Origin: Shewanella indica
GTDB taxonomy: Bacteria; Pseudomonadota; Gammaproteobacteria; Enterobacterales; Shewanellaceae
Assembly: GCF_002836975.1 (NCBI RefSeq)
Contig: NZ_NIJK01000038.1
Location: 1 to 64,000, forward strand
Direction: 5' to 3'
Length of the DNA: 64,000 bases
Under the pieces are notes generated by a model, which was not told where the DNA came from, did no database searches, and saw only the letters and a program-made list of their open reading frames with translations. The position numbers and the translations under genes are program-made. Numbering within the stretch: position 1 is the stretch's first letter; the number at the start of each line of letters is the position of its first letter. Positions 56,260 to 64,000 of the stretch are shown here, one piece after another.

Positions 56260-56289
56260 TATATTGGGACGCTTTCTCGGCTTTCAATG
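56260..56289 (-). promoter_or_regulatory. Heat-shock (sigma-32) promoter of lon
   Basis: On the minus strand ATTGAA (56283-56288) and CCCAATATA (56260-56268) are separated by 14 bp. The pair closely fits the sigma-32 consensus CTTGAA-N13-14-CCCCATNT and lies about 40 bp before lon. Confidence 0.7.
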
Positions 56290-56297
56290 GTAAAGAT

Positions 56298-56335
56298 AAA
56301 AAAAGGAGCCCCAGTGGACTCCTTAATTTTCAACC
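56298..56335 (-). terminator. Terminator of clpX
   Basis: On the minus strand AAGGAGTC and GGCTCCTT pair around a short loop and are followed by seven T. It lies between clpX and the lon promoter. Confidence 0.65.
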
Positions 56336-56353
56336 TGATAGCTTATTGCTCAG

Positions 56354-57634
56354 TTATTGGTCACCGGCAGCAGCCTGGGAGTCATTATTCTCGTAGATAA
56401 GAATAGGCGCTGACTCACCTTTCACCACAGATTCATCGATAACCACCTTGACCACATTATCCATGGACGGCAGGTCATACATGGTATCAAGCAGTATCGC
56501 TTCAACGATGGATCGCAGACCACGGGCCCCTGTCTTACGGGACATGGCTTTTTGTGCTATCGCCTTGAGAGCGTCATCGCGAAACTCAAGTTCGACATTT
56601 TCCATCTCGAACAAAGTGGCAAACTGCTTGGTGATGGCGTTTTTGGGCTCGGACAGGATCTGCACCAGAGCCGCTTCATCCAGTTCACCCAAGGTCGCAA
56701 CCACAGGCAAACGCCCGATAAACTCAGGAATAAGGCCATACTTGACCAAGTCTTCCGGCTCAACCTGCAATAGAGTATCTGTGATGGTGGCCTTTTCAGC
56801 CTGACCTTTAACCTGAGCGCCAAAACCTATGCCGCTACCCACATGGGAGCGCTGCTCAATCACCTTCTCAAGGCCTGCAAAGGCACCACCACAAATAAAG
56901 AGTATCTTGGAGGTATCAACCTGCAGGAACTCCTGTTGTGGGTGTTTACGGCCGCCCTGAGGAGGCACGGCGGCAACAGTGCCTTCAATCAGTTTCAGCA
57001 GTGCCTGCTGCACCCCTTCACCGGACACGTCTCGGGTGATGGAAGGGTTATCTGACTTACGGCTGATTTTGTCAATCTCATCGATATAGACAATACCACG
57101 CTGTGCCTTGTCAACATCATAGTCGCACTTCTGCAGCAACTTCTGAATGATATTTTCAACGTCTTCCCCCACATAACCGGCTTCGGTCAATGTGGTGGCA
57201 TCCGCCATGGTAAAAGGCACATTCAGGAACCGCGCCAGGGTTTCTGCCAGCAAGGTTTTACCGCTACCGGTTGGACCGATAAGCAGAATATTACTCTTGC
57301 CAAGCTCCACACCATCTTTGGGGACGCTGTTTTTCAGGCGTTTATAGTGGTTATAAACCGCAACAGACAACACCTTCTTGGCCTGCTCCTGACCGATAAC
57401 ATAATCATCCAGATGAGCGCGCAGTTCATGGGGAGTCGGCAGTTTGTCCTGATCCCGATTGGGCGAAATCTCTTTTATCTCTTCGCGAATGATGTCGTTA
57501 CACAGTTCGACACATTCGTCGCATACATACACAGATGGCCCGGCGATCAGCTTGCGAACTTCATGCTGGCTTTTTCCGCAGAAAGAGCAATACAGCAATT
57601 TGCCGCTATCACCGTTGCCTTTGTTGTCACCCAT
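56354..57634 (-). CDS. clpX: ATP-dependent Clp protease ATP-binding subunit ClpX
   Basis: This 426-residue AAA+ unfoldase feeds substrates to ClpP. The N-terminal zinc-binding domain has four cysteines ([11 protein letters not shown] and [10 protein letters not shown]). Walker A is GPTGSGKT. The ClpP-contact IGF-type loop appears as [10 protein letters not shown] chose the ATG at 57634 ([12 protein letters not shown]); the frame continues 13 residues upstream without family similarity. It follows clpP by 88 bp. Confidence 0.95.
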   Translation of the reverse strand: MGDNKGNGDSGKLLYCSFCGKSQHEVRKLIAGPSVYVCDECVELCNDIIREEIKEISPNRDQDKLPTPHELRAHLDDYVIGQEQAKKVLSVAVYNHYKRLKNSVPKDGVELGKSNILLIGPTGSGKTLLAETLARFLNVPFTMADATTLTEAGYVGEDVENIIQKLLQKCDYDVDKAQRGIVYIDEIDKISRKSDNPSITRDVSGEGVQQALLKLIEGTVAAVPPQGGRKHPQQEFLQVDTSKILFICGGAFAGLEKVIEQRSHVGSGIGFGAQVKGQAEKATITDTLLQVEPEDLVKYGLIPEFIGRLPVVATLGELDEAALVQILSEPKNAITKQFATLFEMENVELEFRDDALKAIAQKAMSRKTGARGLRSIVEAILLDTMYDLPSMDNVVKVVIDESVVKGESAPILIYENNDSQAAAGDQ

Positions 57635-57722
57635 TACTCTACCTCTTTTGCAGTCTGCTCTACTGCCATACACTTAAGCGTCTTCAATCTGAGCATAGCC
57701 CAGCCATAAGCAAAAATCAGCT

Positions 57723-58334
57723 TTAACGTTTGGTCAGAACCGAATCCACCAAACCGTATTCCATGGCCTGAGAAGCACTCATAAAGTTATCTCGGTCGGT
57801 ATCTCGCTCGATGATTTCCAGTGGTTGGCCTGTGTGCTCGGCCAACATCTGGTTCAGCTTCTGTTTAATCCCCAGGATCTCTTGGGCATGGATAGCGATA
57901 TCCGATGCCTGGCCCTGGAAACCACCCAAAGGCTGATGGATCATCACCCGCGAGTTCGGCAAACAGTGACGCTTACCCTTGGCACCACCGGCCAACAGGA
58001 AGGCGCCCATACTGGCCGCTTGCCCGATACATACAGTGCTGACATCCGGCTTAATAAACTGCATGGTGTCATAAATAGCCATACCAGCAGTGACAGAGCC
58101 GCCTGGTGAGTTGATATAAAGAGAGATCTCTTTATCCGGGTTTTCTGATTCCAAAAACAGCAACTGTGCCACGATCAAGTTGGCCATGTGCTCTTCAACC
58201 TGACCAACCAGGAAGATCACCCGCTCTTTCAACAAACGTGAATAGATATCGTAAGAGCGTTCTCCCTTGGCGGTTTGCTCAACCACCATAGGAACGAGTG
58301 CATTAAGTACTGATTCTGGCGCGTTATGCATCAT
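57723..58334 (-). CDS. clpP: ATP-dependent Clp protease proteolytic subunit ClpP
   Basis: This 203-residue serine protease forms the two-ring barrel served by ClpX. The catalytic triad is Ser108 (GQAASMGA), His133 (MIHQPLGG) and Asp182 (RDTDRDNF), matching the E. coli numbering after the propeptide. Order and strand tig-clpP-clpX-lon follow the E. coli gene order. Confidence 0.96.
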   Translation of the reverse strand: MMHNAPESVLNALVPMVVEQTAKGERSYDIYSRLLKERVIFLVGQVEEHMANLIVAQLLFLESENPDKEISLYINSPGGSVTAGMAIYDTMQFIKPDVSTVCIGQAASMGAFLLAGGAKGKRHCLPNSRVMIHQPLGGFQGQASDIAIHAQEILGIKQKLNQMLAEHTGQPLEIIERDTDRDNFMSASQAMEYGLVDSVLTKR

Positions 58335-58348
58335 TAACTTTCCCTAAA

Positions 58349-58384
58349 TAAAAAACGGCCCGCATGAGGGACCTCATACGAGCC
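58349..58384 (-). terminator. Terminator between tig and clpP
   Basis: On the minus strand GGCTCGTATGAGG and CCTCATGCGGGCC pair along about 13 bp (with G-T pairs) and run into TTTTTTAT. The clpP promoter must therefore lie within or after this short gap, or read-through occurs. Confidence 0.7.
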
Positions 58385-58422
58385 ATTATAAATGGCGAAC
58401 AACCAAGCAAGTCAAGCTTAGG

Positions 58423-59727
58423 TTATGCGCGGCCGGTAGCCTTGTTCATAAATTCTTCAAAAGCGACATCTTTCTTAGTCACTTTGGCTGATTTCAGAAC
58501 CGCTTCAACGGCTTGCTCTTCCAGAGCCAGGTTGCGCATGTTCTGCATCAACTCTTCGTTACCGTTGTAGTATTCGATCACTTCTTTTGGATCTTCGTAG
58601 GCAGAAGCCATGGAAGCGATCAACGCCTGTACACGCTCTTCTTCAGCTTTCAGCTCGTTGGACTTGATCACTTCGCCAAGCAGCAGACCGACTTTAACAC
58701 GGCGCTCGGCTTGTTCTGTGAACAGTTCAGCAGGCAGTTCAGGCATGTTGGCACCTTGACCACCGAAACGCTGCATGGCCTGGCGACGCAGAACGTCAAC
58801 TTCACCGTCGATCAGCGCTTTTGGCAGTTCGATTTCATTGGCAGCCAGCAGGCCTTCAAGAACTTGTTCTTTCACATTGGCTTTCAGAGCTTGTTCCAGC
58901 TCGCGGCCCATGTTCTTGCTGATCTCAGCTTTCAGAGCGTCGATGCCACCATCGGTGATACCGAACAGCTTGGCGAACTCGTCGTTAACTTCAGGCAGGT
59001 TGGCGCCCTTGACTTCTTTCACTGTGATAGCGAACTTGGCGGCTTTGCCTTTCAGGTTTTCAGCGTGGTATTCCTCAGGGAAAGTCACGTCGATGTCGAA
59101 CTCTTCACCGGCTTTGTGGCCTTTAACGCCTTCTTCAAAACCAGGTATCATGCGACCGCTGCCCAGTTGCAGTTCAAAGTCTTCGGCCTTGCCGCCTTCA
59201 AACTCTTCACCGTCAACGCTACCAACAAAGTTGATAACCACTTTGTCACCGTCTTCGGCAGCGCGCTCAACCGCTTCGTAAGTCGCGTGTTGCTTGCGCA
59301 GGGTTTCGATCATGTTATCAACGTCGGCTTGTTGTACTTCGGCAACAGGCTGCTCAACTTCGATACCGTCCAAGCCTTTGATTTCAACTTCTGGATAAAT
59401 TTCAAAGGTCGCGGTGAACTCAAACTTTTCGGCGTCAGTGGCACCTGGGGTAAAGGTAGGAGCACCGGCAGGGTTCAACTTCTCGGCAATGATGGCCTCT
59501 ATGAAGTTGCGCTGCATTACTTCACCGGTAATGTCTTGGCGAATCGCTTTGCCGTAACGCTTTTCAATCACGCTTGCTGGGACTTTACCTGGACGGAAGC
59601 CTGGGATGCGGGCACGCTTGGCTTCGCGTTGCAGGCTGTCTTTAACCAGTTTTTCGATCTGCTCTGCAGGAACAGAGATGGTCAGGCGACGCTCCAGGCC
59701 TTGGGTTGTTTCAACAGAAACTTGCAT
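58423..59727 (-). CDS. tig: Trigger factor (ribosome-associated chaperone, peptidyl-prolyl isomerase)
   Basis: This 434-residue chaperone binds near the ribosome exit tunnel. The N-terminal ribosome-binding domain contains the signature GFRPGKVP at about residues 43-50 ([12 protein letters not shown]). An FKBP-type isomerase domain covers about 150-245 ([20 protein letters not shown]), and a helical C-terminal chaperone domain follows. The ATG at 59727 ([15 protein letters not shown]) is the family start; the frame runs 12 residues further upstream without support. It heads the tig-clpP-clpX-lon series. Confidence 0.96.
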   Translation of the reverse strand: MQVSVETTQGLERRLTISVPAEQIEKLVKDSLQREAKRARIPGFRPGKVPASVIEKRYGKAIRQDITGEVMQRNFIEAIIAEKLNPAGAPTFTPGATDAEKFEFTATFEIYPEVEIKGLDGIEVEQPVAEVQQADVDNMIETLRKQHATYEAVERAAEDGDKVVINFVGSVDGEEFEGGKAEDFELQLGSGRMIPGFEEGVKGHKAGEEFDIDVTFPEEYHAENLKGKAAKFAITVKEVKGANLPEVNDEFAKLFGITDGGIDALKAEISKNMGRELEQALKANVKEQVLEGLLAANEIELPKALIDGEVDVLRRQAMQRFGGQGANMPELPAELFTEQAERRVKVGLLLGEVIKSNELKAEEERVQALIASMASAYEDPKEVIEYYNGNEELMQNMRNLALEEQAVEAVLKSAKVTKKDVAFEEFMNKATGRA

Positions 59728-59935
59728 TGTTTTACCTCGAAATGTGTCTAACGTCCTTTGCAATAGCCGATTGTTTCAACTATTCAGGTATTCGTTTCTT
59801 GATCTTTAACTTGACTTAAATGCCCATCAGAAGTGAATTCCGGCACCGGTCGCACATTGTTGATTGTTATCAAGACGCAGCATTATATCGACCGTTCTTA
59901 GTGGAGTCGAGCCTCAATGCCACAGAAAAGGGCAT

Positions 59936-59964
59936 AAAAAAAGCGACCTAAGGTCGCTTTTTTT
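59936..59964 (-). terminator. Terminator of the tRNA cluster
   Basis: AAAAAAGCGACC-TAA-GGTCGCTTTTTT is a long symmetrical stem with T tracts on both strands, 10 bp after the tRNA-His gene. Confidence 0.85.
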
Positions 59965-59973
59965 AATAAAGAG

Positions 59974-60050
59974 TGGGGTGACTGATGGGGCTCGAACCCA
60001 CGACAACTGGAATCACAATCCAGGGCTCTACCAACTGAGCTACAATCACC
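59974..60050 (-). tRNA. tRNA-His (anticodon GTG)
   Basis: The 77-nt cloverleaf has anticodon stem-loop CTGGATTGTGATTCCAG with GTG. It has the extra G at position -1 opposite C73 that marks tRNA-His, and the CCA is encoded. It is the last of three tRNA genes on this strand. Confidence 0.95.
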
Positions 60051-60058
60051 ACCGAAAG

Positions 60059-60135
60059 TGGTACGCCCGGCAGGATTCGAACCTGCGACCATCCGCTTAG
60101 AAGGCGGATGCTCTATCCAACTGAGCTACGGGCGC
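60059..60135 (-). tRNA. tRNA-Arg (anticodon TCT)
   Basis: This is a 77-nt cloverleaf with anticodon arm CCGCCTTCTAAGCGG (TCT), reading AGA and AGG codons. The acceptor stem opens GCGCCCG and closes CGGGCGT with a G-U first pair, followed by A and an encoded CCA. Eight bases separate it from tRNA-His. Confidence 0.95.
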
Positions 60136-60202
60136 AGGACCTGCAAATTAAATTTGCATCCTAAGCGGTACTGACAATGCTATCCACACTGCCCTTGAAA
60201 TC

Positions 60203-60279
60203 TGGTCGGTGATAGAGGATTCGAACCTCTGACCCTCTGCTCCCAAAGCAGATGCGCTACCAGGCTGCGCTAATCACCG
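60203..60279 (-). tRNA. tRNA-Pro (anticodon TGG)
   Basis: This 77-nt cloverleaf has anticodon arm CTGCTTTGGGAGCAG (TGG), acceptor stem CGGTGAT/ATCACCG and an encoded CCA. It is the first gene of the Pro-Arg-His cluster, which is probably one transcript. Confidence 0.95.
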
Positions 60280-60517
60280 AAAATTTTCTCCAAGCGCGGT
60301 TACAACCGGCTCGCCTCGAGAACGGAGCGCATCTTAGCCCCTCACCCGACAAGCGTCAACGATTTTTTTAAGCACTTTATCTGCTTGGCGAAATTACGTG
60401 CTGCTTTAACGAAATTCTGTGTTCTGGACCCGGTTTGTCCATGACACTCCCAAGCCTCACTGGTAAAATGGCGCCGTTTTCAACATCATCGCGCCATACA
60501 AAGGATATCCTACACCC

Positions 60518-61372
60518 ATGACAGCCCAACTAATAGATGGCAAAGCGATTGCGCAATCCATAAGACAACAGCTAAAGCAAAAAGTCGCTGCACGTCAAGC
60601 AGCGGGACAACGTATCCCAGGCTTGGCTGTTATTCTGGTGGGTGCTGATCCTGCCTCTCAGGTTTATGTCGGCAGCAAGCGTAAAGCCTGTGAAGAAGTG
60701 GGGTTCATCTCCCGCTCCTATGATCTGCCTGATTCCACCAGTGAAGAAGAACTGCTGGCCCTGATAGATTCACTCAATGAAGATGCCGCCATTGATGGCA
60801 TTCTGGTGCAGCTGCCGCTGCCGGAACATATTAAAGAATCCAAGGTCATTGAGCGGATCCGACCCGACAAAGATGTCGACGGTTTCCATCCTTATAATGT
60901 TGGCCGTTTGGCTCAACGGATCCCGGTACTGCGCTCCTGCACTCCCATGGGGATCATGACTCTTATCAAGTCTACCGGTATCGATACCTATGGACTGGAT
61001 GCGGTTGTGGTTGGCGCCTCCAATATCGTGGGCCGTCCCATGACTCTGGAGCTGCTGCTGGCCGGCTGCACCACAACTACTTGTCACAGATTCACCAAAG
61101 ATCTCAAGGATAAGGTCAGCCGCGCCGATCTTCTGGTGGTTGCCGTCGGCAAACCCGGCTTTATCCCCGGTAGCTGGATCAAACCAGGCGCCATAGTCAT
61201 AGACGTGGGCATTAACCGTCTCGACAGCGGCCGTTTGGTGGGCGATGTTGACTTTGATCTTGCCTGTGAGCGCGCCAGCCATATCACCCCGGTTCCCGGT
61301 GGCGTGGGTCCAATGACCATAGCCAGCTTGCTGGAAAACACCCTGTTTGCCGCAGAGCAATATCACGACTAA
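60518..61372 (+). CDS. folD: Bifunctional methylenetetrahydrofolate dehydrogenase / cyclohydrolase FolD
   Basis: This 284-residue enzyme interconverts 5,10-methylene-, 5,10-methenyl- and 10-formyl-tetrahydrofolate in one-carbon metabolism. Catalytic Tyr/Lys lie in [14 protein letters not shown]. The signatures [28 protein letters not shown] and [12 protein letters not shown] are intact. The start is followed by the usual [13 protein letters not shown]. It is monocistronic and convergent with cysS over a shared terminator. Confidence 0.96.
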   Translation: MTAQLIDGKAIAQSIRQQLKQKVAARQAAGQRIPGLAVILVGADPASQVYVGSKRKACEEVGFISRSYDLPDSTSEEELLALIDSLNEDAAIDGILVQLPLPEHIKESKVIERIRPDKDVDGFHPYNVGRLAQRIPVLRSCTPMGIMTLIKSTGIDTYGLDAVVVGASNIVGRPMTLELLLAGCTTTTCHRFTKDLKDKVSRADLLVVAVGKPGFIPGSWIKPGAIVIDVGINRLDSGRLVGDVDFDLACERASHITPVPGGVGPMTIASLLENTLFAAEQYHD

Positions 61373-61420
61373 GGGTAGATTGAAACCAACCTCAGTTTGG
61401 TTTCAATTTCAAGCGATAAA

Positions 61421-61451
61421 AAAACGCCGGCTTCAACAGCCGGCGTTTTCG
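61421..61451. terminator. Bidirectional terminator between folD and cysS
   Basis: AAAACGCCGGC and GCCGGCGTTTT pair perfectly around a 7-nt loop, with A/T tracts at both ends. A second hairpin, TTGAAACCAA/TTGGTTTCAA, lies just before it at 61380-61406. Confidence 0.85.
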
Positions 61452-61474
61452 TTTCGATTATTGGCAAAGAAGGA

Positions 61475-62854
61475 TTACTTCTTGCGCCAGCTGGTTCCTT
61501 GTGGGCCATCTTCCAGCACCACCCCCAGCTCATTCAATCTGTTGCGGGCAACGTCGGCAGCAGGCCAATCCTTTTCGGCACGGGCACGGTTACGCTCGGC
61601 AATAAGCGCTTCGATCTCAGCCACTTCATCGTCGCTGCCCTCGCCTTTGAAGAAGGCTTCAGGTGTAGAGCTGACAATCCCCAAAACATCGGCCAGTTGT
61701 TTCAGTGACACGCCAAGAGCCGAGGCTGCTGCCATATCCACGCCCTTAAGGCGGTTGATTTCACGCACCATCTCAAACAGCACAGAGTAGGCTTCAGGGG
61801 TGTTGAAGTCATCATCCATCGCCGCCTTGAAGCGCTCAACATATTCTTCAGCAGGCGCCGCAGTGACATTCAAGTCAAGGTCTTTGAGCGCAGTGTAAAT
61901 TCGCTCAAGCGCGGCTCTGGCCTGCTTGAGGTTGTCTTCCGAATAATTCAACTGGCTGCGGTAGTGGCCGGACAACAGGAAGTAACGCACAGTTTCGGCA
62001 TCATAATGCGCCAGCACATCGCGAATAGTGAAGAAGTTACCCAGCGACTTGGACATCTTCTCTTTATCGACCATCACCATGCCGGTATGCATCCAGTAGT
62101 TCACATAAGGCGTGTCGTGGGCGCAGCAAGATTGGGCGATTTCATTTTCATGATGCGGGAACTGCAGATCGCTGCCGCCGCCATGAATATCGAAATGCAA
62201 TCCCAGGTGTTTGCTGTTCATGGCAGAGCACTCAATATGCCAACCGGGACGACCCGGGCCCCAAGGTGAATCCCAAGTGGGTTCGCCGGGCTTGGACATC
62301 TTCCACAACACAAAGTCCATGGGATCGCGCTTGTGCTCGTCCACTTCGACCCGGGCACCGGCCTGCAACTGCTCCAGGTTCTGCCCGGAAAGCTTGCCGT
62401 ATTCAGGGAAAGAAGCGACGCTGAAAAGTACATCGCCATCATCGGCCACATAGGCATGACCACGGGCGATTAGCGCCTCCACCATTTCGATAATCTCGGC
62501 AATATGCAGAGTCGCCCTTGGCTCCATATCGGGGCGCAGCATATTCAGGGCATCAAAGTCTTGGTGCATCTGGCCGATGAGACGCTCAGTGAGGCTATCG
62601 CAGCTCTCGCCATTTTCATTGGCGCGCTTGATGATTTTGTCATCCACATCTGTAATATTGCGCAGGAAGTTAACCTGGTAACCTGCGTAACGCAGGTAGC
62701 GTACTATCATGTCAAAGGAAACAAAGGTCCGGCCATGACCGATATGACACAAGTCGTATATGGTGACACCACATACATACATACCCACTTTACCTGGGTT
62801 AATCGGTTTAAATTCCTCTTTTTGGCGGCTCAGACTGTTGTATATCTTCAACAT
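61475..62854 (-). CDS. cysS: Cysteinyl-tRNA synthetase
   Basis: This 459-residue class I synthetase charges tRNA-Cys. The zinc-binding Cys is in YVCGVTIYD, the HIGH motif reads HIGHGR, and the KMSKS motif is EKMSKSLGN. Further zinc ligands lie in WHIECSAM and FPHHENE. I chose the ATG at 62854 ([15 protein letters not shown]); the open frame adds six residues upstream. It is divergent from ppiB. Confidence 0.96.
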   Translation of the reverse strand: MLKIYNSLSRQKEEFKPINPGKVGMYVCGVTIYDLCHIGHGRTFVSFDMIVRYLRYAGYQVNFLRNITDVDDKIIKRANENGESCDSLTERLIGQMHQDFDALNMLRPDMEPRATLHIAEIIEMVEALIARGHAYVADDGDVLFSVASFPEYGKLSGQNLEQLQAGARVEVDEHKRDPMDFVLWKMSKPGEPTWDSPWGPGRPGWHIECSAMNSKHLGLHFDIHGGGSDLQFPHHENEIAQSCCAHDTPYVNYWMHTGMVMVDKEKMSKSLGNFFTIRDVLAHYDAETVRYFLLSGHYRSQLNYSEDNLKQARAALERIYTALKDLDLNVTAAPAEEYVERFKAAMDDDFNTPEAYSVLFEMVREINRLKGVDMAAASALGVSLKQLADVLGIVSSTPEAFFKGEGSDDEVAEIEALIAERNRARAEKDWPAADVARNRLNELGVVLEDGPQGTSWRKK

Positions 62855-62998
62855 CGACTTTCTCTTCAACAATATAGGATTAGTGGGTAAAACGAATCTG
62901 GCAGTTTAACATTGCCACAAGCTCTTGAATACTGCCCTTTATAGCCGGAGTCGGATAAGTTAGAATCCGCCAACAAAATTTATCCTGAGGATCCGATC

Positions 62999-63493
62999 AT
63001 GATTACATTGCACACCAACCACGGCGACATCAAACTGGCGCTGGATAGTGAAAAAGCCCCTCTGACTGCGGCCAACTTTATCAAGTACGCCCAGGAAGGC
63101 TTCTATGATGGCACTATCTTCCACCGCGTTATCGATGGCTTTATGGTTCAGGGTGGCGGCTTTACCGAGCAGATGTCACAGAAACCTACCAATGCCCCTG
63201 TGCGTAACGAAGCCAACAATGGCCTGTCAAACAAGACAGGTACCATAGCCATGGCCCGCACCTCTGATCCTCACTCCGCCACCGCGCAGTTCTTTATCAA
63301 CGTCAACGACAACACCTTCCTGGATTTCAAAAACGAGTCAATCCAAGGCTGGGGTTACTGTGTATTCGGTGAGGTGGTAGAAGGTATGGACGTGGTTAAT
63401 GCCATCAAAGGCGTAAGCACTGGCAACCGCGGCATGCACCAGGATGTGCCTCTGGAAGCCGTGATCATCGAGAAAGTGACTATAGCTGACTGA
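62999..63493 (+). CDS. ppiB: Peptidyl-prolyl cis-trans isomerase B (cytosolic cyclophilin)
   Basis: This 164-residue cyclophilin has no signal peptide. The core motifs [15 protein letters not shown] (with the catalytic Arg) and [18 protein letters not shown] are present, and [15 protein letters not shown] closes the barrel. Its length matches E. coli PpiB. It lies 10 bp before lpxH, and the pair is probably cotranscribed. The cysS-ppiB-lpxH neighbourhood is also seen in E. coli. Confidence 0.95.
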   Translation: MITLHTNHGDIKLALDSEKAPLTAANFIKYAQEGFYDGTIFHRVIDGFMVQGGGFTEQMSQKPTNAPVRNEANNGLSNKTGTIAMARTSDPHSATAQFFINVNDNTFLDFKNESIQGWGYCVFGEVVEGMDVVNAIKGVSTGNRGMHQDVPLEAVIIEKVTIAD

Positions 63494-63503
63494 TAACTGC
63501 TGA

Positions 63504-64000
63504 ATGCGCACTCTCTTTATCGGCGATCTGCACCTAAGTGCCGATCGCCAAGATATCCTCAACGCCTTCTATCACTTCCTCGATACCTGTCTTGAACAGG
63601 TCGACGCCCTCTATATTTTGGGGGATCTGTTTGAGGTTTGGGTCAGTGATGATTTGGCTGAGCCCTTTGCCCTGGCGCTGGCCGAGCGTCTCTATGAAGT
63701 CAGCCGCACCCTGCCGGTATACTTTATCCACGGCAACCGCGACTTTATGCTGGGGAAAGAATACGCCGCCAAAGCGGGGATGACCTTACTGCCCGAAGTG
63801 TATCGACTGGATCTCTATGGCCACAAGACAGTGCTGCTGCATGGCGACAGCCTCTGCACTCTGGACAAGGCCTACCAGCGTTTTCGCCGGTTTCGCAATA
63901 TGGCATTGCCCCGCTGGATATACCGCCATCTGCCGAAAAAGACCCGCAGCAATATTGCCGCCAAGCTCAGGCAAAACAGCCAGATGCAGAATCAGCTGAA
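63504..64000 (+). CDS. lpxH: UDP-2,3-diacylglucosamine diphosphatase LpxH (partial, cut by window end)
   Basis: The first 165 codons are visible from the ATG at 63504. This metallophosphoesterase hydrolyses UDP-2,3-diacylglucosamine to lipid X in lipid A synthesis, at the inner membrane. The binuclear metal motifs GDLHLS (residues 7-12), [18 protein letters not shown] and HGDSLCT are all present. The C-terminus, including the last histidines, lies beyond the window. Confidence 0.93.
   Translation, partial: MRTLFIGDLHLSADRQDILNAFYHFLDTCLEQVDALYILGDLFEVWVSDDLAEPFALALAERLYEVSRTLPVYFIHGNRDFMLGKEYAAKAGMTLLPEVYRLDLYGHKTVLLHGDSLCTLDKAYQRFRRFRNMALPRWIYRHLPKKTRSNIAAKLRQNSQMQNQL

Noticed and set aside
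58513-59751. A 412-codon plus-strand frame opposite tig
   Set aside because: It mirrors the codon pattern of trigger factor and has a Phe/Gln/Val-rich composition typical of antisense frames. No ribosome-binding site or domain is visible.

Overview
The window is a contiguous piece of a gammaproteobacterial chromosome, most likely a Shewanella. This rests on the gene content and order: a trpLEGDC(F)BA operon with a fused trpC-trpF and a separate trpG, cysB and topA flanking a conserved membrane protein, an exported KatG, ycjF-ycjX-pspCBA/pspF-sapABCDF-fabV, tig-clpP-clpX-lon-hupB-ppiD, and a tRNA-His/Arg/Pro cluster. The species is not fixed by what can be read here. Coding is dense and the core genes are moderately GC-rich. 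Two blocks are visibly more AT-rich: the lipoprotein operon at 11.1-13.7 kb and the metalloprotease/integrase block at 28-34.6 kb.

Layout. 1-77: end of an IS4-like insertion element that continues off the window. 0.2-4.1 kb (minus): rluB, scpB, scpA, a YciO-type protein and the PHP-domain nuclease Rnm. 4.1-11.1 kb (plus): the trp operon with a leader peptide of three tandem Trp codons and an attenuator. 11.1-13.8 kb: four translationally coupled lipoprotein genes (CsgG family, small beta-rich, DUF4810, DUF799), bracketed by two near-identical copies of the trp terminator. 14-23 kb: DUF3297 protein, periplasmic katG, rfbC, an NlpE-like lipoprotein, a UDP-sugar epimerase with ugd, cysB and a membrane-anchored protein of unknown function. 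23-28 kb: topA and astB, divergent. 28-34.6 kb: a 1473-residue SslE/AcfD-type M60 metalloprotease lipoprotein, an intergenic region holding a 124-bp MITE-like element, and a complete tyrosine integrase that abuts the SRP RNA gene (ffs). This block looks acquired.

34.8-42.3 kb: ComEA-like protein, SLC13/DASS transporter, methionine gamma-lyase, then ycjF, ycjX and pspCBA (minus). 42.4-49.1 kb (plus): pspF and sapABCDF. fabV follows sapF, where E. coli has fabI. 50.6-51.2 kb: a small TOBE/Mop protein and a decayed ung fragment. 51.3-59.7 kb (minus): ppiD, hupB, lon, clpX, clpP and tig, a protein folding and turnover block with a sigma-32-like promoter before lon. 59.9-60.3 kb: three tRNA genes. 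60.5-64 kb: folD, cysS, ppiB and the start of lpxH, cut by the window end.

The least explained parts are the four-lipoprotein operon with its duplicated terminator borders, the SslE/integrase/MITE region next to ffs, and a SapD ATPase whose Walker A lysine is replaced by arginine.
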